64,000 nucleotides of DNA from Brienomyrus brachyistius (lineage: Eukaryota; Chordata; Actinopteri; Osteoglossiformes; Mormyridae). The position numbers were made by a program, and so were the translations under genes. The notes under the pieces were generated by a model. The model was given only the letters and a program-made list of their open reading frames with translations, was not told the origin of the DNA and did not search any database. Location: contig NC_064542.1 in the NCBI RefSeq assembly GCF_023856365.1, positions 9,975,363 through 10,039,362 of the forward strand. Direction: 5' to 3'. Shown here in pieces: positions 12,901-21,900 of the stretch. Each line of letters opens with the position of its first letter. Position 1 is the first letter of the stretch.

Positions 12901-13420
12901 CATATCACATCCTAACACTGGCCGCTCTGTCAAAGCAGATATGATGTCATCACAGGCACTGATGCTGCCATTGGCCGGGAGCAGGGAAGTCACCTGAGGA
13001 CAACACAGGAAGACAGGTGTGCCAGACAGGCGAAAGGTTGCTGCGGTGTGATGGTCCACCAATGCCAGACAACGAGAGACAATGCGGAGAAACAGCAAAT
13101 CCAAAGCATGACTATAGCGCAGTACACTTCTTGAAGCACAGCTCCAGCAAGTGTCTAATGCCTTTCAAATAAACTGTAGTATGCTTGGAATTAAGGACTA
13201 ATCTACTAAATTAACAGTGGTTTCTATTGTCTTGATCGGGGTCATTACCATGGCAAATTCTGATGGACATTTTGATCGAAATGCACCTTTTTCCACAGAC
13301 ATGGTGTTTAAAAACGTAACATACACAGTTTATGTTCCCCAATCAAAATATTTTGCCACGGACACATTAGTCCATTTATGGTCATGTTTACAATAGCTGG
13401 TCTTAATTACCATTGTAATT
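9956..13420. other. Non-coding DNA downstream of dusp1
   Basis: No convincing exon on either strand. It contains a SINE-tail fragment with a 21-nt C run (10984-11067). Locally G+C-rich patches lie at about 11320-11600 and 11990-12320; these hold open frames but no recognisable domain and no clear splice-site pairing. I specifically looked on the - strand for a neuralized-type RING exon, expected from human synteny, and did not see one. Confidence 0.55.
10984..11067 (+). repeat. Fragment of (GGAT)n-tailed SINE, with 21-nt poly-C
   Basis: The core tgggataggctccagc, the later accctgacc and the ggatggatgg end match the 3' part of the SINE seen whole at 15727-16080 (reverse orientation). A run of 21 C (11010-11030) has expanded inside it. 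Confidence 0.65.
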
Positions 13421-13423
13421 AAC

Positions 13424-13874
13424 CTATCTATCTGTCTGTACATCTGACTGCCTATCTGTATGTCTGTCTGCCTGCCTACCTGTCTGTCTGTACATCTCTC
13501 TGCCTGCCTACCTGTCTGTCTGTACATCTCTCTGCCTGTCTATCTGCCTACCTACCTGTTCGTCTGCCTGTCTACCTGTACATCTGTCTGCCTACCTACC
13601 TGTCTGTCTGTATATCTGTCTGCCTGCCTACCTGTCTGTCTGTCTACCTGTCTGTCTGTTCGTCTGCCTGCCTACCTACCTGTCTGTCTGTATATCTGTC
13701 TGCCTGCCTACCTGTCTGTCTGTCTACCTGTCTGTCTGTTCGTCTGCCTGCCTACCTACCTGTCTGTCTGTACATCTGCCTGCCTACCTACCTGTCTGTC
13801 TGTACATCTGTCTGCCTGCCTACCTGTCTGTCTGTATGTCTGTCTGTCTGCCGGCCTGTTCATCTGCCTGTCTG
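13424..13874. repeat. Compound tetranucleotide satellite array (CTGT/CTGC/CTAC), about 450 bp
   Basis: Uninterrupted CTGT, CTGC, CTAC and related tetramers on the + strand. Within it, 13601-13680 and 13681-13760 are an exact 80-bp tandem duplication, showing recent unit-level expansion. A 146-codon open frame through the array is a by-product of the repeat and not a gene. Confidence 0.95.
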
Positions 13875-15714
13875 ATTGTCCGCTGGGAGGCCCATTATGA
13901 CTAACATCCTGTGGACCCTTGTGTATGGGCACGAATAGCACACAGCTCACTTCAGATATGCTTTCCTGTTACGTGTGGCTCTCTGTGATGCTTTCATCAC
14001 CCGATCTGTATCCCTTCTTTGTTTCCTACATGAGGATGCTGAGAGATTACATGCGGCAAGCCAGAGGAAGCTAAAATAAACCAAAGTTTGAAAAATAGAT
14101 AAAAACAAGCGACCAGCAAAGTCAGCAGACCATACGGCAAACTGAAGCATCACAACGGCTGATTTTCACACAGGGGGCGTCTCTCACATTACAGTTTCAC
14201 ACAGAGCAGGAGAGGAATAAAAATTCCCAACACAGGAAGTGTGGGCTAACAGTGCTATGCACTTAACACCAAGCCCCCTACACAATTCAGTTCAAGTTGT
14301 TTTTATATAGCGCCTTTCACAACAAAGTTGCCCCAAGGCGCTTTACATGGGTGTGTTATGAAACATTACAACATCATTAACACAGACAAATATACATTAC
14401 ATCTCTGTTGGCTAATATATGTCGGATGAAATTATTTTAGAGCAAACTTACATTAATAAATGGCAGTTGCATGAAAAATATTAGGACATAATTCATATGT
14501 GTTCAATAATAGTGAATTCAAACCTAAGTGACCGAAGAGCCAGGTCAGTTAAAAAGAATTTAAACAAAATACCAGGACTGGGAGTTCTACCAACTGTGTA
14601 ATCAAAACACATCAGCTCTGATGAACATATACAACTATGCCTGTTATTGTTGTTCACACTGTTTGTTTGTTATCGTGTGTGTGTGTGTAGAATTCTTTCA
14701 TGCAGAGAAAATACTGCATTTACTCATATCTGACCACACTTGCCCAGATATAAACAAAAGACTGGGTGGATGCCCCTGTTTGGGCCTGCAGAGCAGACAG
14801 CTAATAGCCAAGGAGCCTGAATTGACGTAGGAGACATCTGCAGGGTGTTCCTCATTCTACACATTCCTGTGTCTGACAGCTAAACAAGAGACCCAGAAGA
14901 GATCGCTTATCGTATCCTTCATAACACGCTGAGAATATTATATATGTTGGGGAATCCATCTTTTCCGTCTCCTAAATAGGCACAAAACTTTCAGCTAACT
15001 GCCAACCCACAGTCTAACTTTACTGTGTTTTCACAAACTCTTTATTATATACCAAGTGTTATAAAAGAGATCAACAAAACGAACCATGCTTTTTTTCCCA
15101 TCAGTATGAAGATTAAATTGAAGACTAAGACATCCCATCGATTGTGATGCTTTTCATTAGTGATATGGTTGACGAGAACCAGGCAAACACTTGGCAAAGT
15201 GTGTCACGATGAGTTCAGTCCAGCTAAAAAAGTTCAGGGGTCACAGTACTGCAGTGTGTATGAAATGTGAGAAGGTTGTCTGGTTAAAAACGGAACCTCC
15301 GGTTATAAACAAAAATGGAATGACAGCACTCAGTATAATTATTGCTGCTGGTTCCCATCGTGTTATTTTACGTAATGTCAAACACAATCAGTTATATTGT
15401 GACACATAAAGCAAATTACAGGAACCGTCGGTCTTCCTTGGGGAAGCCCAGTTTGCTGTCACATTGAATTTATAACCCCTTTACAATTGTGACATACAGA
15501 GGAGAATCTACGAGTATCTCCTAGAAGTGTCACAACACAGATGTCTCCCATGCGAGCAGAAGTCCCTTTGCTTTGCGGACCAGACATCCGGAGGAATCTG
15601 AGGTCTAGTTCCATTGCTGAAGAATCATATGCTTAATCTGAGATATGACAGAAGCAGAAAGTAAACATTCTGTAAATCTCAGATCTTAATGTTTCACATC
15701 ATCATCTGATTGGT
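13875..15714. other. Non-coding DNA
   Basis: AT-rich sequence with one LINE-like tail (14286-14400) and a short GT run near 14676-14690. No exon recognised. Confidence 0.5.
14286..14400 (-). repeat. LINE-like 3' tail fragment, family B
   Basis: The sequence runs from agttcaagttgtttttatat through agcgcctttcac and caaggcgctttacat. This is a 3' end widespread in fish genomes, here in reverse orientation. The opposite-strand copy at 29395-29450 ends in gctatacaaataaacttgac, the same tail. No reverse-transcriptase coding part remains. Confidence 0.55.
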
Positions 15715-15726
15715 TATGGGACAACA

Positions 15727-16080
15727 TCCATCCATCCATTTTCCAAACCGCTTATCCTACTGGGTCGCGGGGGGTCCGGAGCCTATCCCGGAAGCAATGG
15801 GCACGAGGCAGGGAACAACCCAGGATGGAGGGCCAGCCCATCGCAGGGCACACTCCCACACCATTCACTCACACATGCACACCTACGGGCAAATTAGTAA
15901 CTCCAATTAGCCTCAGCATGTTTTTGGACTGTGGGAGGAAACCGGAGTACCCGGAGGAAACCCCACGACGACATGGGGAGAACATGCAAACTCCACACAC
16001 ATGTAACCCAGGTGGAGACTCGAACCCAGATCCCAGAGGTGTGAGGCAACAGTGCTAAGCACTGCACCACCATGCCGCCC
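15727..16080 (-). mobile_element. Full-length tRNA-like SINE with (GGAT)n tail and perfect 12-bp target duplication
   Basis: Flanked by identical 12-bp repeats tatgggacaaca at 15715-15726 and 16081-16092. On the - strand the head contains an A-box-like tggtgcagtg and a B-box-like gggttcgagtctcc, as in tRNA-derived Pol III promoters. The body follows, then a (GGAT)n tail. The variable-length target duplication and the tandem tail indicate retrotransposition. It is about 354 bp long, and a second copy lies at 18394-18702. Confidence 0.88.
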
Positions 16081-16092
16081 TATGGGACAACA

Positions 16093-17700
16093 GGCTTTGT
16101 GAAATGCGACATAAGGACAACAGCAAATCACCTGGATGGTATAATTTCACAGCAAAACTTTCTATGGATGAGAAGCAGTATGAACACAGAAGGTTCAGTC
16201 CACTTGCCATGGCATTATGCTTATGACCTTCTTATGAAGTGTACGTCCAGAACTTTGAATCTGGTACAGCAAAATATTCGAGGATTTGTGTTTTTCTACA
16301 TTTATTTGATGTCACCAAAATATGCTGAAGATTGCAGCTATAAGTATCACATTTACTTCTGATGGGAAGTTAATCAACATTATTAAAAAAAAAAAAAAAC
16401 ATCCCTGGTACATAAACAGCATCTCACTTCAGTTTGTTTAAAATCTATACGTAAGACGGACTACTGCATTATTTTACGGTGTCCAGGACCTGATATGACT
16501 TTCTACAGGACGTTAATTTAATAAAAATCTGCTTCTTCTTTGTGCCACTGAAAAGCTAAATGCTGACCCCCGGCGTTTGAATATATGTATTAAGCATGTA
16601 CGGTTTTATTCTAATTTAACACGATGAATCAAGTACTACAGCGCCACTTTGTGGCCAATGTGATATTTTGTTAGGAAGTTAATCGTCTCTAGGTGACCAG
16701 ATCTGATCTTGCAGATGGGGCATACTGGTATTCCTATAAAATTCACTGTTACTTTGGTTGCTTTATAAAAATGTCTGAAAATGTATGTTTTCTTAAATTT
16801 GCTATTCCCAGGAGTTACTCTTGATGTTTATTTCCCCCCAGGAAATGTTTTACAAATCTGGAAATCAACCAAGGATTTTGGATTCCAGATATCGATACAC
16901 ATTCGTTCAATACATTTGAAATTCCGCCAGTCTTTATAGCGTTTCCTTTTGAAAAACCTGTCAGCTTCGCTATAAAAAATTCATTTAAAAACGCAGCCCC
17001 AATAAATTCATTTAAGCCAATAGGCGCTCCGCGACTTTATCAGTTGGGTACTGTCATGAATATCAAGTGGGGATATAAACCACCTAGTCTTTTGTTCGGT
17101 GCCCAAGCCGTGGCGCAACATTGCTGTTTGCTTTTATCTTAAGTTAATAAGTAACATAACGGATTGCTTGTTCTCAGATAAATCTGCTTTAGATTTGTTC
17201 GTATTCGCGTGCAAAGTGGTAAATTCAAACTTAGTCCAAAATTTTGGCTTGCAGGATATTTTAGGGGACGCTCCTCATAACTTGCTTACCCTTTGCCTTT
17301 AATATAGGTTTATAGACTACACTTTTATTACCTGTGATTCGTCGTGATCTACGGTTGAACAGCAATAATTAATACATACGCGTGTAAAAAATATATGTAT
17401 GAATATATTTATGAACTGAACCAATGCAGTTATACTACTCAGATACACTTTCAAAATCCGCGCTTATTCAGCACAAGGTTACGGAGATAATTTCCATTCA
17501 GTATGCAATGTATGCGCATGATTAAAAAAAATTCATGAACAGAATATTTGCGCACCTATGTTTTAATTCCGTGTAACGCGACAATAATTCAGTGCTTACG
17601 GGTGACTGTAGTAATATCCGTGTGCCCGTTTTTCAGTTGTAATATAGCCTGCCTTCGAGGCGCTGCCAAACCCGTCCCACAGCGGGAAGGGGCAGAATCA
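16093..17700. other. Non-coding DNA upstream of the candidate exon
   Basis: No exon or known repeat recognised. AT-rich, with a 14-nt A run near 16386. From about 17640 the sequence becomes richer in G+C and CpG, leading into the candidate promoter. Confidence 0.5.
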
Positions 17701-17936
17701 GTGCGGCTATTGGACGGTTGTTCATAGATAGTACTATCCACGTGTTGTTGTTTTTAATATTTTAAACAAAGTTCAGGCGGGAGATTCTGTTAAAACTTAA
17801 TCAGACTTCCCAATAAAATCAAAGTGGTCCGTTGCAACGGAATACTTTGTTACGAACTGCTGCTCGTGTCACCTTATGACATACACTGCATTTATTTCTA
17901 AGCTGGAACCGAACTGGTTTGTCTGCAAACATCAGA
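17640..17936 (+). promoter_or_regulatory. Candidate promoter and 5'UTR of the unassigned gene starting at 17937
   Basis: A modest CpG-containing stretch (cgaggcgctgccaaacccgt and following bases), an inverted CCAAT (ctattgg, near 17706-17712) and an E-box CACGTG (near 17740) precede a strong-context ATG. This fits a first-exon promoter, but no transcript evidence is available. Confidence 0.35.
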
Positions 17937-18036
17937 ATGGGAAACACAGAGTCCTCTCAATTCATCCGCCAACCGTCATTGTATGAGATGACTTTTCAGG
18001 TTAAAGGAAACCGATGGAAACGATCTGTCTGTGCTG
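17937..18036 (+). CDS. Candidate first coding exon, unidentified protein with N-myristoylation-type start (partial)
   Basis: ATG with strong context (A at -3, G at +4) opens 33 codons plus one base, ending in a perfect GTGAGT donor at 18037. The peptide begins MGNTESSQF and ends KRSVCA. Gly2 with Ser6 fits the N-myristoylation consensus, and the C-terminal part is basic (NRWKR), which would aid membrane association. I do not recognise the family with certainty. As I recall, NEURL1B neighbours DUSP1 in human and its protein also starts MGNT, so an alternative neuralized-like N-terminus is possible. Against this, NEURL1B is convergent with DUSP1 in human, while this exon is in the same direction. 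No later exon was found up to 64000, so the first intron would exceed 46 kb. It could also be a chance open frame. Confidence 0.42.
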
Positions 18037-18393
18037 GTGAGTCCGTGAGATCTGTTACTCCATTAATTGCCTGGTATACATTGTGTACCGCCTGTATTGC
18101 ATGCACTTCAAGTCCTGTACACACTGTATATGTATGCATTATATATGGCGCATGTATTGTGTGCTCTTTAGGTATTAGGTTTAGCTTCGTACCTTTGCCT
18201 TGATTGCATTTCTGTGACCAATCCCTATTTTCTATGGTTGAAAAGTGAGTAAACTATATAATGACTTTATGCGTCAACCCATCATTTGTGTTATTAACAG
18301 TTTGTAACTACCATCTTTACGTTCTTGTTCATATGTGGTCGAATTCCCAGTAGTCATTAGTAGCAGACGGCTTACTTTTTTACTGAATAATAT

Positions 18394-18702
18394 CCATCCA
18401 TTTTCCAAATCGCTTATCCTACTGGGTCGCGGAGCCTATCCCGGAAGCAATGGGCACGAGGCAGCTCATCGCAGGGCACACTCACACACCATTCACTCAC
18501 ACATGCACACCTACAGGCAATTTAGCAACTCCAATTAGCCTCAGCATGTTTTTGGACTGTGGGGGGGAAACCGGATTACGCGGAGGGAACCCCACGACGA
18601 CATGGGGAGAACATGTAAACTCCACACACATGTGACCCAGGCGGAGACTCGAACCCGGGTCCCAGAGGTGTGAAGCAACAGTGCTAACTACCATGCCACC
18701 CC
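18394..18702 (-). mobile_element. SINE copy 2 of the (GGAT)n-tailed family, perfect 12-bp target duplication
   Basis: Bounded by identical actgaataatat at 18382-18393 and 18703-18714. The body closely matches 15727-16080 but is internally shorter, about 309 bp: it lacks part of the segment next to the tail and some bases in the head. The same orientation and target-duplication length as copy 1 point to one retrotransposed family, and the intact flanks indicate a fairly young insertion. Confidence 0.88.
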
Positions 18703-18714
18703 ACTGAATAATAT

Positions 18715-19302
18715 GACTAAAGTAAAATAATGTTTTGTTTGATTTTACTTTGTTATATTTTCCCTCAATGATGAAAACTATATTAGACAACAATCTAGAG
18801 AAATGTCTTATATCTATTAAGATTGGTTTGTTATTTTGCCATTAATGTCGATTGAGGTCTTGCTTTGATCACTGTGTTAGTAAATGTAAATTAATATTCA
18901 AGGTCATGGTCATGATGTGGTTTGGCGGACAGGTGAAGTGAAACTACTTGCTACTATGTAACTAATAGAGAGTAACATTACTTTGGTATAAATAGACTTT
19001 TGCATTCTGTCTCCCCCAATATCGGACTCCCTCCTATGCGCCTGATTACAGTAATCTGATTATGACATATATTGCATATGAACACGGCGATGGGCTTGTG
19101 TTGTGCTGTTCATAATATTTAAAGTAAATTATGCTTTGCCAGGTAAATTAAAGGTTTTGTATCTCATTTGTACTCCGGTAGATTGAAACGTAAATGAGTT
19201 TATCAATATTATAGGGTCCGCTATATTATTAAAAGACTGAGCAGTTATCAAGGTGTCCAAGGTCCCAATCGTACTCCTTCATAACGCATTGGAACTTTCC
19301 AG
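18715..19302. other. Non-coding DNA
   Basis: AT-rich sequence, no exon or repeat recognised. Confidence 0.45.
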
Positions 19303-19489
19303 CAGCATCCATCCATCCATCCATCTATTCATCCATCTTCCATAACAGCTTATTCTGCACTGGGTTGGGGGACAGGACAGGGGACAGCCTGAACAGGATG
19401 CCATTTCATCCCAGGACACGCACAAACAAACAGGGGAAAGTTATTAACATCCGCACGCCAATGCGGAATGTTTTTGGACTGTGGACGGA
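19303..19489 (-). repeat. Decayed copy of the (GGAT)n-tailed SINE
   Basis: Begins with tandem catc units followed by an aacagcttattctgcactgg segment, and later gtttttggactgtgga, all aligning with the SINE at 15727-16080 at reduced identity and with deletions. The head is lost. The copy runs directly into the 43-bp tandem repeat that follows. Confidence 0.7.
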
Positions 19490-19667
19490 AAACAGAGTAA
19501 GGTATACTGCCGGCATGTGCATTTGACTTTATAAACAGAGTATAGTATACTACCGGACTGTGCATTTCACCTTATAAACAGAGTAAGGTATACTCCCGGG
19601 CTATGCATTTGAGCTCATAAACAGAGTAAGGTATACTGCTGCTGTGTGCATTTAAGCTTACAAACAG
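19490..19667. repeat. 43-bp tandem repeat, 4 copies plus 6 bp
   Basis: Units starting aaacagagta begin at 19490, 19533, 19576 and 19619, each exactly 43 bp apart, with a partial aaacag at 19662. Units share aaacagagtaaggtatact and gcattt, with substitutions but no length change. Confidence 0.93.
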
Positions 19668-20379
19668 TATTTCCCTATTTTGTGTATAAACTTCAAGCAG
19701 TCAGCAAATACATCACCTGCAGGTTATTCCTTAGTTTGGTGAGTGTCAGTTGATTAATGGTCTGCTATAAACTGTATCGTGGTAATAAGAATGGCAGAAT
19801 ATTAAATTTAGCACTTTCATCTCTGCTGATAAGCCGCACATGTGCCCTCTGTCGCTCTGCATAGCTTCCCGGCCCCTGTAACTCTGCTTAGGATGAGCAG
19901 CTGGGTGACGGATTAATGATTGGATGGACAGATTCGTGTGACAAGCCAAAGTTCATGAAACGGCACATTGTAAAAACAGATCCAATTATATAAAAAGGTA
20001 AAACGAGCGTGGGAGGCACATTTTCTTTGCCGTTAACTCCCATAAACCTGATACTGTCAGTCTAATCTATGGGTCTTAACAGAATTGCACAAGTGTTGCA
20101 AAATGGAGCCTGTCTGAGCGTGCTTTGCTACATCAAGGCTTGAGGCAGGGAGACACCGAATATTCTGTGTCTCATAAAAGTACTGTTACATCAGTCCGTC
20201 TCCCAAAAACGTGAGTTCATTGGTACATGTGCACCTCATGGTAGTTCTGTGATCTTTACGGTTGTTCTTACTGAGAGGAGCAGAATGATTTCAGTGTGAG
20301 GCTCATTACCGGAACACACCATGTAATTTTCAGCCCTTTGTAACATAAATGTGAATCTCCTGGGGAAAAAATAAATAAA
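19668..20379. other. Non-coding DNA
   Basis: No exon or repeat recognised, apart from a short ggatgagcagctgggtgacg segment near 19890-19910 that resembles a worn SINE tail. Confidence 0.45.
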
Positions 20380-20430
20380 ATATATATATATATATAGTGT
20401 GTGTGTGTGTGTGTTATATATATATATATT
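20380..20430. repeat. (AT)n(GT)n(AT)n microsatellite
   Basis: Alternating TA, then GT from about 20396, then TA again. The whole stretch is alternating purine-pyrimidine. Confidence 0.9.
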
Positions 20431-20566
20431 AGCACGCAGAGAGTTATTGAATTCTTATATTCTACCTCTTTCATTTGCATTACAGTCATCCACTTGTCAT
20501 AAACAGTTTGACTATGAGTCAGTAGTGAAAGTTAGCGAATACTGCATTCTCTGATGTAATAATTAT

Positions 20567-20672
20567 TGATACTTTATTGATCCCCGTGGGGAAATTCTGT
20601 TTTTTCCTCCCCCAGTTTGCTCTCTCTAGGTGACAGCAAGCGAAAGGCAGCCACCTGTTGCGGGACACGCTG
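20567..20672 (-). repeat. 3' part of a second tRNA-derived SINE family (5' truncated)
   Basis: Reads tgatactttattgatccccg, then a tttgctctctctaggtgaca segment and ggcagccacctgt. It aligns base for base in layout with the 3' half of the fuller copy at 57915-58160, in the same orientation. Only the tail side is kept. Confidence 0.65.
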
Positions 20673-21528
20673 CCGATTGTGACTTTTTAAGTAGCAGTGC
20701 TGGCTAACTTGTGAAGTTTGCTTGGATTGTCGCAGGTCTGTGCAAATACGTCTGAATTTGAAATTTTTGCAGTTTATGAATGAGACCGGTGCCATCACCT
20801 TTTCGCACTGTTTTGGCGTGTGCTGTGCTGTACTCTCTGACAGGCAGGCACCGTTCACAGTACCGCCTCTTCTGGCACCAAAGATTCTTTCTCAGCCGGT
20901 GCAAATGCCAAAGGCTTCAGTGCATTGGCACATCGGGCGGAGCTGGTCTTCCCTGGACAGAAGGTGCTGACAGTGGTGCGCCTTGTTAGAGAGGTCAGAG
21001 GTTAGACGGTGGTCCAGAAGACGTGATTAAACACAATCTGTATTGTCAGGCAGGCTGGCTTGTGATTTGACCTCTCATTCACTGTATTTCTGGATGCTGG
21101 ATTTATGTATGTGATTCTTTAGCTAAGGTAGCTGTTTGCAAACATTATCTCAGTTCATGACGTGACTGAGAAATAATTTATAGTAATATAATTTAATATA
21201 TAATTTGTTATATAATTTCATTATTTGAATGTGATATTTTGAGAAGCCAGAATTGTGATTCATCAATATGTGATCAATGGTACTTTGTCTCAAGTCACAG
21301 AAGAAACAGGCAAACCAGCATTTTGCTCTGTCTTTTAGAAATTATTTTTTGTAAGACAAATTCTGAGATAATCAGCCGGGATGTGCCCTCATTTAAATCT
21401 GACTGTCATTTCCAGGGACACGAAACACATGAACCTAGCTGTGTATCACACACAGGAATATGCTGTGATCATGACTCTTACAGGATGGTGGCCATTTATG
21501 TTCCAGACAATAGGAGTTTCCCATGTGG
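20673..21528. other. Non-coding DNA
   Basis: A moderately G+C-rich stretch at 20780-20990 holds open frames without a recognisable domain. No gene called. Confidence 0.4.
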
Positions 21529-21900
21529 ACAGATTGAGGGACCCTGGGAAGGACAGCCAGACAGAGGGACTCTGGGAAAGATGGGAATATAGACTCTGAG
21601 AAGGATGGGGACAGAGAGGGACTCTGGGAAAGATGGGAATATAGACTCTGGGAAGGATGGGGAGACAGAGGGACTCTGGGAAGGATGGGAATACAGACTC
21701 TGGGAAGGATGGGGACAGAGAGGGACTCTGGGAAAGATGGGAATATAGACTCTGAGAAGGGTGGGGAGACAGAGGGACTCTGGGAAAGATGGGAATATAG
21801 ACTCTGGGAAGGAGGGGGAGAGAGAGGGACTCTGGGAAAGAAGGGGGACTCTAGAAGACACAGGGAGATAGAGGAACTCTATGAAGGATGTGGAGATTGA
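21529..21900. repeat. Purine-rich minisatellite, 52-54-bp unit, about 6 copies
   Basis: The unit is gggactctgggaaagatggg followed by aatatagactctgggaagga and tggggacagaga. It is itself made of two related halves sharing gactctgggaagatggg. Unit length alternates 52/54 bp through gacagaga versus gagacaga. The + strand is strongly purine-biased. Copies degrade toward 21840-21900. Confidence 0.92.

Noticed and set aside
13460..13900. 146-codon open frame rich in Cys, Leu and Ser
   Set aside because: It lies wholly inside the tetranucleotide array and has the periodic composition of translated simple repeat.
9956..17700. A convergent neuralized-like (NEURL1B) 3' end, expected from human synteny
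   Set aside because: I looked on the - strand for the C-terminal RING motif and did not find it. The gene may be elsewhere or outside the window.
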